The translations under genes were made by a program, and so were the position numbers. The notes under the pieces were generated by a model that saw only the letters and a program-made list of their open reading frames with translations, was not told the DNA's origin and ran no database searches. Shown here one piece after another: positions 17,402 to 26,754 of a DNA stretch of 38,952 nucleotides. Source of the stretch: GWE2-40-63 sp050251815 (lineage in GTDB: Bacteria; Bacteroidota; Bacteroidia; Bacteroidales; SZUA-534). The stretch spans positions 1-38,952 of the forward strand of contig JBFWMB010000031.1 in assembly GCA_050251815.1 (NCBI GenBank). Direction: 5' to 3'. Positions within the stretch are counted from its first letter, which is position 1, and the number at the start of each line of letters is the position of its first letter.

Positions 17402-19222
17402 ATGATACAATTTAAAAATCTTCAAAACAGAATCTTAGCATTGGTTGGTTCGCTGGTAGTGGTAATCATTTTATCACTTAGTATAATCAATTTTTTTACC
17501 GTGCGTAAAACACTGATCAAAGACATTAGGGAAAAGCAGTTGCTTTCGTTTACTGAAGCATCGCAAAGTAACATTCAAATGGCTCTTGAAAAAGCTATTG
17601 AAACTTCACTTTTATTAGCCGAAGATCCAATGTTGCTCGATTGGTTTTCCGGCGGAGAGCAGGATTCTGTTTTGGGTGAACTGGCAAAGCGCAAATTAAC
17701 TACCATAAGTAATCAGGGCGATTATTTTACGGTATTTGCAGTAAATGAACTGACCAAAAACTATTGGGCCGAGGGCAATAAGCTGCTCGACGTCCTTTCG
17801 CCAACTGATCCGGACGACAGTTGGTATTTCGACTTTGTTAAAATGGGAAAAAAAGTGGTTTTAAATTTCGATTTTAATCAGGAATTGAATCAAACGTTGT
17901 TTTTCTTTAATATTCTTATGGGAACGCCCGATAAGCCTCTGGGAACAGCCGGAATAGGTATGAACCCCGACAATTTTATCAAAGAGTTTGTGTCGCGCAA
18001 GCTTACCGAAAAAAGCCAGTTATGGCTGGTCGATACCAAGGGTATTATACAGATTGCAGCTAATACCGACGAAATTGGAAAAAACATTAATACCCTACTG
18101 CCCGATGAATTAACCAGAAAAGTTGTGGGAAATACCAACAAAATGGTAATTCCTAATATTCAGTGGCAAGGAGAAGCTTTCGAATTTGCAAAGATGGGCA
18201 TTGGAACTACCGAATTTATGATTTTGGTAGGCGCTCCAACCGAAGAATTGACCGATATTCTCGACCCCATTCGCACCAATACCATTATTTTGGGAATTGT
18301 ATTTTTTGTGATAACGCTGATAATGGTCTTTATACTATCAGGTGGCATTGTTAATCCGCTAAAGCGTATTACTTATGTGGCTAACGAGTTTTCACTGGGT
18401 AATCTGGTTCCTTCAATCGACGACGATTTATTAAGCAGAAAAGACGAGATAGGAAAACTTTCGATTGCATTTAAAGAAATGAAGAATCAGGTATCCCGAA
18501 TAATTGTTCAGGTAAAAAAATCGGCAGAAATTGTATCGAACGGAAGTCAGGTGTTGACATCGGCCTCGATGGAACTTTCGAGCCGGGCCAATCAGCAGGC
18601 AGCAGCAACTGAGGAAGTTTCCGCGTCGATGGAACAAATGGGAGCCAACATCAGCCAGAATGCTACCAATGCCAAACAAACCGAAGGTATTATGAATAAG
18701 GCATCAAAAGACACGGAAGATGGTGGTAATATTGTGGGAAAAACGGTTGAAGCCATTAAAAACATCAACGAGAATGTACGCATTATTGAAGAAATTGCCA
18801 TGCAAACCAATATTTTGGCACTAAACGCCGCTGTTGAGGCAGCGCGGGCCGGTGAGCACGGTAAAGGTTTTGCTGTAGTTGCAGCTGAGGTTCGCAAACT
18901 GGCTGAACGAAGCCGTGAATCGGCTGTTGAGATTAACGATTTGGCCACCCAAAGTGTTGAAGTAGCCGAACGAGCAGGAAAAATATTTACCGAATTGGTT
19001 CCGGTTATCCAGAATTCCTTTAGTCTGGTACGCGAAATATCGGCCGCATCGAACGAGCAGGATATAGGCGCAAGTCAGGTAAATAAAGCCATTATGGAAC
19101 TCGATAAAGTATCGCAGGACAATGCATCGGCAGCCGACAACATTTCGAACCTTACGCAGGAATTTGTCGAGGAAGTGTCGCAATTACAGGAAGCTATTAG
19201 TTTTTTTAACGTTGAAGAATAA
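17402..19222 (+). CDS. Methyl-accepting chemotaxis protein with Cache-like sensor
   Basis: A 606-residue transmembrane receptor. TM1 is at about 12-34 and TM2 at about 290-312. Between them lies a ~255-residue extracytoplasmic domain resembling double Cache (DDSWYFDFVK, then SQLWLVDTKGIIQIAAN as the membrane-proximal lobe). HAMP follows (NPLKRITYVANEFSLGNL), then the MCP signalling hairpin. Its tip (NILALNAAVEAARAGEHGKG, ~465-485) is highly conserved and would bind CheA and CheW. It ends FFNVEE and lacks the NWETF tail that tethers CheR/CheB in some receptors. The ligand is unknown. The DUF5020 gene follows 18 bases later, so they probably share a transcript. No cheA/cheW or motility gene lies in the window. 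Confidence 0.95.
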   Translation: MIQFKNLQNRILALVGSLVVVIILSLSIINFFTVRKTLIKDIREKQLLSFTEASQSNIQMALEKAIETSLLLAEDPMLLDWFSGGEQDSVLGELAKRKLTTISNQGDYFTVFAVNELTKNYWAEGNKLLDVLSPTDPDDSWYFDFVKMGKKVVLNFDFNQELNQTLFFFNILMGTPDKPLGTAGIGMNPDNFIKEFVSRKLTEKSQLWLVDTKGIIQIAANTDEIGKNINTLLPDELTRKVVGNTNKMVIPNIQWQGEAFEFAKMGIGTTEFMILVGAPTEELTDILDPIRTNTIILGIVFFVITLIMVFILSGGIVNPLKRITYVANEFSLGNLVPSIDDDLLSRKDEIGKLSIAFKEMKNQVSRIIVQVKKSAEIVSNGSQVLTSASMELSSRANQQAAATEEVSASMEQMGANISQNATNAKQTEGIMNKASKDTEDGGNIVGKTVEAIKNINENVRIIEEIAMQTNILALNAAVEAARAGEHGKGFAVVAAEVRKLAERSRESAVEINDLATQSVEVAERAGKIFTELVPVIQNSFSLVREISAASNEQDIGASQVNKAIMELDKVSQDNASAADNISNLTQEFVEEVSQLQEAISFFNVEE

Positions 19223-19240
19223 TAATCTCAATATTTATTT

Positions 19241-19948
19241 ATGAAACAACTTTTTTTATCATTGCTTTTTTTCGTTGCCACGGCGGGACTTATTAAAGCT
19301 CAAAATTTACAATTGCATTACGATTTGGGAAAAGATCGTCAAATGTTTACCACAACAGTTGAAATGTTTAAACCTGATGCTTACGGTAATACCTTTTTCT
19401 TTATCGATATGGACTACGGTGGAAAGGCTTCAGGCGTTGATGGTGTTTCCTTAGCCTATTGGGAAATTGCCCGGGTGTTTAAAACCGAAAAAATGCCCAT
19501 TGGTATTCATGCTGAGTTTGATGCCGGATTTGGTCGTTTTAATACGCCCACAGGAGATTTGGCTTACCGAATTAACGATGCCTGGTTAGGTGGTGTCGAT
19601 TATTCGTGGAATGCGAATGATTTTTCGAAGGGATTTTCATTGAAAGGAATGTATAAATACATTGCCGATAAGCATGATGCATCGTTTCAGGTAACCGGAG
19701 TATGGTATTTGCATATGTTCGAGAAGAAGCTGTCGTTTACTGGTTTTGCCGATTTTTGGAAAGAAGATTCCGATTTTGATTACGACGGGAATGCCGATGC
19801 ATCGTTTGTTTTTTTAGCAGAGCCTCAGTTGTGGTATAATATTAACGAACATTTTTCAGCTGGTGGTGAGATTGAATTGAGCAATAATTTTGGCGGGAAC
19901 GAGGGTTTTATGGTGAACCCAACAATTGGAGCCAAATGGGTTTTCTAA
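19241..19948 (+). CDS. DUF5020 family outer-membrane protein
   Basis: A 235-residue protein with a signal peptide (MKQLFLSLLFFVATAGLIKA, cut before QNLQLHYDLG). The opening LQLHYDLGKDR and alternating amphipathic strands up to the terminal Phe (PTIGAKWVF) fit a small beta-barrel related to the Tsx/nucleoside-channel group to which DUF5020 proteins are assigned. It probably makes a narrow channel or binding barrel in the outer membrane. The aromatic C-terminal residue is the usual barrel-assembly signal. It is downstream of the chemotaxis receptor and shares a terminator with the convergent xylan locus. The solute it carries is not known. Confidence 0.82.
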   Translation: MKQLFLSLLFFVATAGLIKAQNLQLHYDLGKDRQMFTTTVEMFKPDAYGNTFFFIDMDYGGKASGVDGVSLAYWEIARVFKTEKMPIGIHAEFDAGFGRFNTPTGDLAYRINDAWLGGVDYSWNANDFSKGFSLKGMYKYIADKHDASFQVTGVWYLHMFEKKLSFTGFADFWKEDSDFDYDGNADASFVFLAEPQLWYNINEHFSAGGEIELSNNFGGNEGFMVNPTIGAKWVF

Positions 19949-19972
19949 CTATATTTAAGAAGTATTAATATG

Positions 19973-20008
19973 AAAAGCCGGATTGTTATTTGTAACAATC
20001 CGGCTTTT
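19973..20008. terminator. Bidirectional hairpin terminator between DUF5020 and GH115 genes
   Basis: A perfect 16-bp stem (AAAAGCCGGATTGTTA at 19973-19988 with its complement at 19993-20008), a TTTG loop and T-rich flank. It terminates the plus-strand receptor operon and the minus-strand xylan operon. Confidence 0.88.
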
Positions 20009-20013
20009 ATTTT

Positions 20014-22875
20014 TTATCTTGTTGCTGCGCCCAAATAACTGTATGGTAGTGGTTTGTTTGCTATTATTATGCGCTGAAGAATTACACCATCGTCGATGCG
20101 GTAAAAACGCAGGGTGTTTTCGCCGGCTGAGGCAATGTAGTGCTTGCTTTGCGTTTCAATAATATTATTGCCAACCCAATGGTCCCAATTTCTTGTTATC
20201 GCCTGGGTGTGCATATTTATTTCGAAATATTCATCGTTGTTTAAAGCCAGTCCAAAACGCAAGCCACCCTGATTTAAAAAATCTAAGGTAGGCGATAGAA
20301 ATACGTGGATATTCACCCATCCGGTATCGAAGGCATGAAAGCGATACTCCAGGTAGGGAGCATTATTATCCAAACTGCTGGCTGGCTGATTCGATGGATA
20401 AGTGGTAATGGCAGATCCAGTTTTTCCAAGATTAGGAATAATTTTCCATTGTATGGGATATTTTTCTTCTTTTACATCATAATCGGTAGCCTCAAAAGCC
20501 ACACATCCATTATTCATAATGTGTGGGGTTTGAATGGTGATTTCTGGATTCAATGTTTTAATATATACTTCCATGACTTGGCCTGTTGATGCGGTAAACT
20601 TCACCGATGTTGTATTTTTTCCTTTAGGAGTTTTGTTCCAATCAATTGACAGCTCAAAACGGTGTTGATCGGTAATAGTAATTTCATTTGTTGAGAGCTT
20701 CAAAAAATCGGAATTGTATGTTGCTTTAACAGAAAAAGGTTCAGAGCCCCGATTAAATATCTCAACGTAATATGATTCAGGTCCAAAAGGGGTAAATTCT
20801 GGAAGAATAGCAGGTTCCGGATTATTGGGCCACCAATTGCTGTTTCCTTCAACTGCCATTCCCATATGGGATTTCGTTTCTAATTCAATAGTAGTTACTT
20901 CCGGAAGGGAATTAAAATCGGGTTGCTGCCAGTTAGTATAACCAATATGTGTTTGGTCCATCATGTGGTTCCATTTGCCATTGGCTAATATAGTATTGTG
21001 GTACAACGTTAAAAGCGAATCCTTTGCGAAAAAAAATCGGGCGCTATCGGCAAGTTTATTGGTTTGTGAACGTCCCTGTTCAGCATATAGCCGGTTTTTT
21101 GCCACAGCATAATATAATTCATTCAGGTTGGCACTGGCCATAATGGGGAATAGCACTAACTGGTAAAACGCATCATAATAAACAGTATCCAAAATTTTTG
21201 ATAATTCAGTAGCATTTTCGACCAGTTGTCTGTAATTGCTTACTACGGATTCAAATTCGCGGAAATGGGTTATACTATAAGTTTCCGGGTCAAGCATTTC
21301 AGGTTTTCGGCGGGCATTATACTTGGTATAAGCATCTAATAAGTTGGCAATAGGTTTTGAGAATTCGTATCCAAATTGTTGTGCTGCCCATTGCGTAGTG
21401 TATTGGTCCAGTTTTTCCAGTGGCCAGTTTTCAGGATTCCAGGCATAATCGAGAAAGAAAGAAGTAGGTAATTCCATGGGCTTAATATCGCCCACATTGA
21501 CAATCCAAATCTGATTAACCCCATAGGCATAACTTCGTTCCATTTGTTCCCAAATACGTGGAATCAGGTTGGTGTTAATCCATTTATAGTTACGAGGGCC
21601 ACCCACATAGTCGAAATGATAATACATGCCATAACCACCTTGATGTTTTTGCTCCTCGGCATTGGGCAATTTACGCACGTTACCCCAGTTGTCGTCGCAA
21701 AGCAAAAGCGTCACGTCATCGGGAACCCGCATGCCTTTGTCGTAATACTCCTGAACTTCTTTATACAAAGCCCAAATCTGAGGTTGTTCGCAAGCAGATT
21801 TACCGGTAACATCTTCGATTATTTGCCGTTGATTGGCAACAATTTGTTCGAGCAAGGCTATGTTATTCTCTTCGCTCATGGGTTCGTCACCGTCGCCGCG
21901 CATTCCTATGGTTACAATGCTTTCGTTGGTTCCCATTCTTTTTATGCCGTTTTTCCAGAACGCATCAAGTACCTGTTTGTTTTTAATGTAATTCCAGTCG
22001 CCCTTTCCAAACATACTCCATTCTGCATGAGCCCGCATCATGGGTTCGTGGTGTGAAGTTCCTACAACAATACCCAGTTCGTTGGCCAGTATGGGGTTCA
22101 TGGTATCGTTAACACTAAATGCCCGTCCCCACATAGCAGGCCATAAGTAATTTCCTTTTAAGCGAAGAATAAGCTCAAAAACCTGGGCATAAAATTCGCT
22201 GTTAAATTCACCGTATTTTTCATAAACCCAGCCTGAAAGGGCAGGAGCTTCGTCGTTAATAAATATGCCCCGGTACTTGACCTTGGGTTCGCCCCGGGTA
22301 TAAGTTCCTTTTTTTACAGCCAATTTTTCTTTTTTTACCATGGGAACATCGGCCCACCAATACCATGGCGAAACTCCTATTTTTTCAGATACATCGAACA
22401 TGCCGTAAATCGTTCCCCGTTTATCGCTTCCGGCAATAACCAAAGCCTTTTCAATACCTTTAAAAGGTTTGTTTACGACCTGAATCAGTGATGCCTCCCA
22501 TTTATTCTCAAGAAGTGATTTTTCAATTTTGTTTTGTGCTGCCAGAGAGTCAATGAGCTTATTTTTACCCAGTGTTCCCACAATGATTATATTTTTACCG
22601 GATAAAGTGTCAGCCAGTAATTTCGGTTTTTTTGATCCAACCAGCTCCAAATCGTTGGCAAACAGATGCAGTATTTTTATAACCCCACTGTAATCGTTGG
22701 AACTATAACAAATTGGTGAACTAACAGATGCGTCGAAAAGGGTAAAATCGCCTGATGCTGGGTTGGTTGTAATATAAATCGTATCGGTTGGTTGTGAATT
22801 GCCTGTATCAGACTTGCACGATACAAATACCACGGCGGCACTAAGTAAAACGAGTTGATAAAATCGGATGACCAT
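20014..22875 (-). CDS. GH115 xylan alpha-1,2-glucuronidase (lipoprotein)
   Basis: GH115 enzymes release (4-O-methyl)-glucuronic acid from both internal and terminal xylose units of glucuronoxylan. The 953-residue product starts with a lipoprotein signal (VVFVSC, Cys20, then KSDTG). An N-terminal alpha/beta domain with IIIVGTLGKNKLIDSL follows. The catalytic barrel has the family's conserved stretches GVSPWYWWADVPM, YRGIFINDEAPALSGW, GNYLWPAMWGRAF, TSHHEPMMRAHAEW and LLCDDNWGNVRKLP. The last ~250 residues are beta-rich modules, as usual for GH115. Length and motif order match full-length members. It is the promoter-distal gene of the xylan operon, 12 bases after the GH10 gene. Confidence 0.95.
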   Translation of the reverse strand: MVIRFYQLVLLSAAVVFVSCKSDTGNSQPTDTIYITTNPASGDFTLFDASVSSPICYSSNDYSGVIKILHLFANDLELVGSKKPKLLADTLSGKNIIIVGTLGKNKLIDSLAAQNKIEKSLLENKWEASLIQVVNKPFKGIEKALVIAGSDKRGTIYGMFDVSEKIGVSPWYWWADVPMVKKEKLAVKKGTYTRGEPKVKYRGIFINDEAPALSGWVYEKYGEFNSEFYAQVFELILRLKGNYLWPAMWGRAFSVNDTMNPILANELGIVVGTSHHEPMMRAHAEWSMFGKGDWNYIKNKQVLDAFWKNGIKRMGTNESIVTIGMRGDGDEPMSEENNIALLEQIVANQRQIIEDVTGKSACEQPQIWALYKEVQEYYDKGMRVPDDVTLLLCDDNWGNVRKLPNAEEQKHQGGYGMYYHFDYVGGPRNYKWINTNLIPRIWEQMERSYAYGVNQIWIVNVGDIKPMELPTSFFLDYAWNPENWPLEKLDQYTTQWAAQQFGYEFSKPIANLLDAYTKYNARRKPEMLDPETYSITHFREFESVVSNYRQLVENATELSKILDTVYYDAFYQLVLFPIMASANLNELYYAVAKNRLYAEQGRSQTNKLADSARFFFAKDSLLTLYHNTILANGKWNHMMDQTHIGYTNWQQPDFNSLPEVTTIELETKSHMGMAVEGNSNWWPNNPEPAILPEFTPFGPESYYVEIFNRGSEPFSVKATYNSDFLKLSTNEITITDQHRFELSIDWNKTPKGKNTTSVKFTASTGQVMEVYIKTLNPEITIQTPHIMNNGCVAFEATDYDVKEEKYPIQWKIIPNLGKTGSAITTYPSNQPASSLDNNAPYLEYRFHAFDTGWVNIHVFLSPTLDFLNQGGLRFGLALNNDEYFEINMHTQAITRNWDHWVGNNIIETQSKHYIASAGENTLRFYRIDDGVILQRIIIANKPLPYSYLGAATR

Positions 22876-22887
22876 TTTAAATAGAAT

Positions 22888-23985
22888 TTAAGGAGTATTT
22901 TTAAATTCAGTAATGCTGTAAAAGCATGATTTTGGTTGACGGTTTTCGTCGAATAGCAGCGGATAATTCTTTCTTCCTTTGGCCGGATAATTATTCAACC
23001 AACTGTTGTTATCAACAAGTCCCCAGAAGGTTATACCTGTAACCACCTCTTTGTTTTCGCGACAAACCCGGAAAATCATTTCGTATTGTTTGTCTTGCTT
23101 TTGCTGCCATTTCGGAGTGTATGAAATGGTTTCATCCGGAAGTACTTCGCGTCGTTCTTTTTCCCATAAATACATCGAAATATCGAGTTCTGTAATCCGG
23201 ACCTGGAGTCCCAATGAGGAAAACTGTTCGATGGCATTGCGAAGATTTTCTTCCGAGGGTTCGTAAATACTCCAATGGCCCTGCAAACCTATGCCATGAA
23301 TAGGAACACCGCTATCGACCAGCGTTTTTAGCAAGGTGTATATGCGTTCTCTTTTTTCAGGACGGGCGCTGTTGTAATCGTTATAAAAAAGCAAAGCATC
23401 GGGGTCAGCTTCATGTGCAAACTCAAATGCTTTGCTGATAAATTCACTTCCGGTTATTTGATACCATGGGGAATCTTTTTCGCGGTAAATTCGTGTCGAC
23501 TCGTCGGCAACTGCTTCGTTAACCACATCCCAACTTTGCACATCGCCTTTATAGCGATGCATAACGGTAGTAATGTGATTTTTCATCCGATTGAACAACA
23601 ATTCTTTTGAGGCCGGTTTATCGCCATCGATGAAAAACCAATCGGGAGTTTGTTCGTGCCACACCAGGCAATGTCCGTGAATTTTTAAGTTGTTTGTTTT
23701 GGCATAGGCAACCAGCGCATCGGCCTGTTCCCAGTTCCAGACCCCTTCGCTGGGTTGCAGCGATTCAGGCTTCATGCAGTTTTCAGGGGTAATGCTTCCG
23801 AAGTGATAATTTACCAGCACTGTGTCGGCACTGTTGAGTAAGCGATTGTTTATAGCCATTCCCAGGGTAAAATAATCGTTATAAACCGATTTTAAAGCCA
23901 CGGGCTCAGTGGAGTTCTTATTGACCGATGTTGAACACTGGCCTAATAAAAGGGCCACAAAAAACAAACTAATCAGGTTTTTCAT
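22888..23985 (-). CDS. GH10 endo-beta-1,4-xylanase (lipoprotein-like)
   Basis: A single-domain 365-residue GH10 barrel that cleaves internal xylan bonds with retention. An N-terminal export signal ends at Cys17 (LLLGQC). This is a slightly unusual lipobox with Gln before Cys, so lipid attachment is probable but not certain. ENCMKPESLQP, HGHCLVWH and WDVVNEA (acid/base E157) lie in the first half. GIGLQGHW and ITELDIS (nucleophile E266) follow, and WGLVDNNSWL closes the barrel. All GH10 signatures are intact. It lies between GH43 and GH115 with short gaps (41 and 12 bases), consistent with one transcript. It probably works on oligosaccharides in the periplasm. Confidence 0.95.
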   Translation of the reverse strand: MKNLISLFFVALLLGQCSTSVNKNSTEPVALKSVYNDYFTLGMAINNRLLNSADTVLVNYHFGSITPENCMKPESLQPSEGVWNWEQADALVAYAKTNNLKIHGHCLVWHEQTPDWFFIDGDKPASKELLFNRMKNHITTVMHRYKGDVQSWDVVNEAVADESTRIYREKDSPWYQITGSEFISKAFEFAHEADPDALLFYNDYNSARPEKRERIYTLLKTLVDSGVPIHGIGLQGHWSIYEPSEENLRNAIEQFSSLGLQVRITELDISMYLWEKERREVLPDETISYTPKWQQKQDKQYEMIFRVCRENKEVVTGITFWGLVDNNSWLNNYPAKGRKNYPLLFDENRQPKSCFYSITEFKNTP

Positions 23986-24026
23986 TTCACTTTGCTTTAA
24001 ATAAAACCATTAATTAAGAAAAAACG

Positions 24027-24998
24027 CTAATCGGCTAATCCATCTATAGGCTCAATAGTACCATCAGGACGGTAGTTAATTTCGGTTACTTTAATACTAC
24101 GCAGCCAGGTTTTTCCGCCCGAAGGTTTACTGTCGTGATGAAAAAGATACCATTTTCCTTTAAACTCACAAATGGAGTGGTGTGTTGTCCAGCCAACAAC
24201 CGGGGTTAAAATTACCCCCTGCCAGGTAAATGGTCCGTAAGGATTATCGCCGGTAGCATAGCAAAGCAAGTGTGTGTTTCCGGTTGAATAAGAAAAATAG
24301 TACTTGTTGTTGTACTTATGCATCCAGGCTGCTTCGAAAAAGCGCCGCTTGTGGTCGCCGGCGAGCAGGGCATGGCCTTTTTCATCGAGAATTACCAGGT
24401 CGCGGGGTTCTTCGGCAAATCCGAGCATGCTATCATTCATTTTTACTACCTTTGGGCAAAGTGCCGGTTCATTATCGGCAGGTTCTTTACCACACTCCTG
24501 AGCTTTGTTATTGCGATACCGTTGGAGTTGTCCGCCCCATAGTCCCCCAAAATACATGTAGTAATCGTGATCGTTATCTTTAAAAACTGCGGGGTCAATG
24601 CTGTAGCTTCCGTCAATGGGTTGACTTTCTGCTTTAAAGGGGCCCGTTGGTGAATTACCCACAGCAACACCAATGCGGAAAATATCGGTTTTATCTTTTA
24701 AGGGAAAATAAAAATAATACATTCCGTCTTTTTCTGCTGCGTCGGGAGCCCACATCTGACGACCCGACCAGGGAACCTGTTTTACATCGAGTGCTACGCC
24801 ATGATCGGTAACCCTGCCGTTGATATCATCCATTGAAAAAACATGGTAATCGCGCATGTCGAAATGGTCACCATTATCGTTTTCAGGAATTCCAGATTCC
24901 ACATCGTGTGAGGGGTAGATGTAGAGTTTTCCGTTGAATACGTGAGCCGAAGGGTCGGCTGTGTATAAATCATTAACTAAATACCTTGACTTGCTCAT
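24027..24998 (-). CDS. GH43 beta-xylosidase/alpha-L-arabinofuranosidase, probably cytoplasmic
   Basis: A 323-residue five-bladed propeller enzyme of inverting family GH43. The three acidic residues are visible: base D15 in YTADPSAHVF, pKa-tuning D135 in IDPAVFKD and acid E222 in FEAAWMHKYN. It opens directly at the catalytic domain (MSKSRYLVNDLYTADPS) with no signal peptide, and the upstream codons do not supply one, so it should act in the cytoplasm. Its overall form resembles GH43 subfamily 1 (inference). With the GPH symporter of the same locus it would complete breakdown of short xylo- or arabinoxylo-oligosaccharides. Side-chain preference cannot be read from sequence. Confidence 0.93.
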   Translation of the reverse strand: MSKSRYLVNDLYTADPSAHVFNGKLYIYPSHDVESGIPENDNGDHFDMRDYHVFSMDDINGRVTDHGVALDVKQVPWSGRQMWAPDAAEKDGMYYFYFPLKDKTDIFRIGVAVGNSPTGPFKAESQPIDGSYSIDPAVFKDNDHDYYMYFGGLWGGQLQRYRNNKAQECGKEPADNEPALCPKVVKMNDSMLGFAEEPRDLVILDEKGHALLAGDHKRRFFEAAWMHKYNNKYYFSYSTGNTHLLCYATGDNPYGPFTWQGVILTPVVGWTTHHSICEFKGKWYLFHHDSKPSGGKTWLRSIKVTEINYRPDGTIEPIDGLAD

Positions 24999-25040
24999 AA
25001 TTGTAATGTTTTAATGAAAAATTTTTCTTCTAATTCATTA

Positions 25041-25502
25041 TCAGCTATTTTGCTGAGTTTTGCAACTTATTGTTTGATTAATCTTCCGGCATACACTTTT
25101 CCTGAGTGCTTGAAACTGAATAAGAAAAACTCCGTTTTTTTCCTTGGTTTTCACAATGGTTGTTCCCTTGTTGGCATCGCTTGAAACAGAAAACAAATTT
25201 TGTTTACCGGGAGCGACATCAACTTTCTCAAGATTTATTATTTTTAATGTGATGTATTTGACCATGTTGGGAAAAGGAGCATAGTAAATTGACAGGTCGA
25301 AATTTTGTGAGCAACTGTTATGGTCAAGTACGGTATTCCATGAGGTATCGGAACACAGGTGTTTGGTCATCCATACTTCTTTGGCTTTTTCTAGCGCCAG
25401 CGGATAATAGGTTAATCCGGAATCGTAAGTAGGACCACTAAGTAGTGATTTGCCCAGGATTAAAACAAATAAAACAAGGAAATAAACGTAAGGTCTACAC
25501 AT
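25041..25502 (-). CDS. Small exported protein with probable C-terminal frameshift
   Basis: I do not recognise a family. The frame encodes 153 residues with a hydrophobic N-terminus (YFLVLFVLILGKSLL) and a soluble beta-rich part (FDLSIYYAPFPNMVKYITLK, LFSVSSDANKGTTIV). The end looks wrong (SVCRKINQTISCKTQQNS). In another frame, entered at the 7-T run at 25135-25141 (seven As in the coding strand), the protein would end EFFLFSFKHSGKVYAGRLIKQ (shown as FFLFSFKHSGKVYAGRLIKQ) with TAA at 25067-25069. Loss of one A restores it. So the gene carries one extra base: either a sequencing error or a real mutation. It follows a hairpin downstream of the middle GH10 gene and precedes GH43 by 42 bases. Its function in xylan use is unknown. 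Confidence 0.6.
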   Translation of the reverse strand: MCRPYVYFLVLFVLILGKSLLSGPTYDSGLTYYPLALEKAKEVWMTKHLCSDTSWNTVLDHNSCSQNFDLSIYYAPFPNMVKYITLKIINLEKVDVAPGKQNLFSVSSDANKGTTIVKTKEKNGVFLIQFQALRKSVCRKINQTISCKTQQNS

Positions 25503-25516
25503 GCATAAATTATTGT

Positions 25517-25549
25517 AAAGTCGGGAAATAAAGTCTATTCCCCGACTTT
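25517..25549 (-). terminator. Hairpin between middle GH10 and small-protein genes
   Basis: AAAGTCGGG at 25517-25525 pairs with CCCGACTTT at 25541-25549, and after one mismatch the stem continues four more pairs inward. It sits just after the stop of the GH10 gene. The T-run is modest, so partial termination or transcript protection is more likely than a full stop. Confidence 0.55.
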
Positions 25550-25561
25550 TGAATGAACCTA

Positions 25562-26722
25562 TTATTTGGTTTCAGTTGCCACTTTAATGATTTTCTCTAC
25601 CATAGGTTTGGGTTCGTAATTACGGTCGAAAGGCAGCGGATAATCCACCCGGCCATGAATGGGCCAGTAATTACGCCACGATTGTCCGTCGTTAACACCC
25701 CAGAATGTTACCCGGCTGATTTTGTCGCTGTATTTAAGGTAGATGGTAAACAAGCGGGTGTAATAATCGGTAAGCTCTTGTGCCACTGAATCGGGCAGTC
25801 CATTTTCATAAGGATTGTATTCAGCCTTTAACTCGTGGTTTTGTGAAATTTCAGCAGTTATAGCCTTGTTTGGATTGGGTAACACAGTTACATCGAGTTC
25901 GGTAATCATTACTTTTAAACCCAGACCTGAATAGGCCAATATACTTTGTTCCACTTCATCAAATACATCGTACATTAATCCGTAGTGTCCCTGCATGCCA
26001 ATACCGTCGATACGAATACCTTTATCGATAAGGTTTTGTGCCAGTTTCAGCGCTTCAGCGCGTTTGTTGGCTTTATTCATGGCATAGTCGTTATAATACA
26101 ATTCGGCATCCGGATCGGCTTCGTGAGCAAATTGAAATGCGAGTTCAATGTAATCAGGGCCAATAATCTGTAAAAATTTGCTATTGCGTAAGCCCGCGCT
26201 GTCGCTGATGGCTTCGTTTACCACATCCCAGCCATGAACTCTGCCTTTGTATCGACCAACTACAGTTTGAATATGGTTTTTCATTCGGGCAATTAGTGTA
26301 TCGCGCGACACATCATTACCTTGTGCATCAACAAACAACCAATTGGGAGCCTGCGAATGCCATACCAAACAATGGCCAACGATAAACATGTGATGTTTTT
26401 CGCCATAAGCCACAAAATCATCGGCATCTTTAAAATTGAAAACTCCTTGTTCCGGCTGAAGGGATTCACTTTTCATGCAATTTTCAGCCACAATGGAATT
26501 GAAGTGTTTTTCAATAAGCTCAGTAACTTTTGGATCGCTGCCATTTACCTGCATGGTATTTAAGGCCGCTCCAATAACAAATTTACCTTCGAATGCCTGT
26601 TTAAGTGAGTCTTGTTTTGTCTCCTTTTTATTGTTGGTTTGGTTACAGGCAATAAGTACCAGTGCGATAAACGCTATGGACCGAGTGGCCCATATTTTCG
26701 TTTGTTTTACAAGTGTTTTCAT
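25562..26722 (-). CDS. GH10 endo-beta-1,4-xylanase (lipoprotein)
   Basis: A 386-residue GH10 enzyme with a good lipobox (LVLIAC, Cys26) followed by NQTNNKKE. That tail is not acidic right after the Cys, so periplasmic rather than surface location is favoured. Signatures are ENCMKSESLQP, VGHCLVWH, WDVVNEA (acid/base E170), ELYYNDY, GIGMQGHY, ITELDVT (nucleophile E275) and TFWGVNDGQSW. It differs enough from the other two GH10s of the locus to be a separate subtype and not a recent duplicate. It follows the symporter gene by 32 bases. A likely role is cutting imported xylo-oligosaccharides into pieces the symporter accepts (inference). Confidence 0.95.
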   Translation of the reverse strand: MKTLVKQTKIWATRSIAFIALVLIACNQTNNKKETKQDSLKQAFEGKFVIGAALNTMQVNGSDPKVTELIEKHFNSIVAENCMKSESLQPEQGVFNFKDADDFVAYGEKHHMFIVGHCLVWHSQAPNWLFVDAQGNDVSRDTLIARMKNHIQTVVGRYKGRVHGWDVVNEAISDSAGLRNSKFLQIIGPDYIELAFQFAHEADPDAELYYNDYAMNKANKRAEALKLAQNLIDKGIRIDGIGMQGHYGLMYDVFDEVEQSILAYSGLGLKVMITELDVTVLPNPNKAITAEISQNHELKAEYNPYENGLPDSVAQELTDYYTRLFTIYLKYSDKISRVTFWGVNDGQSWRNYWPIHGRVDYPLPFDRNYEPKPMVEKIIKVATETK

Positions 26723-26754
26723 TGTGTATATTTTTTTAAGGTTATTTAATCCAA

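Noticed and set aside
25134..25142. A-AAA-AAC heptamer as a programmed -1 frameshift site in the small exported gene
   Set aside because: The -1 frame after the heptamer gives no sensible protein and soon stops. The natural-looking ending needs the opposite (+1) frame, so a one-base insertion in a homopolymer explains it better.
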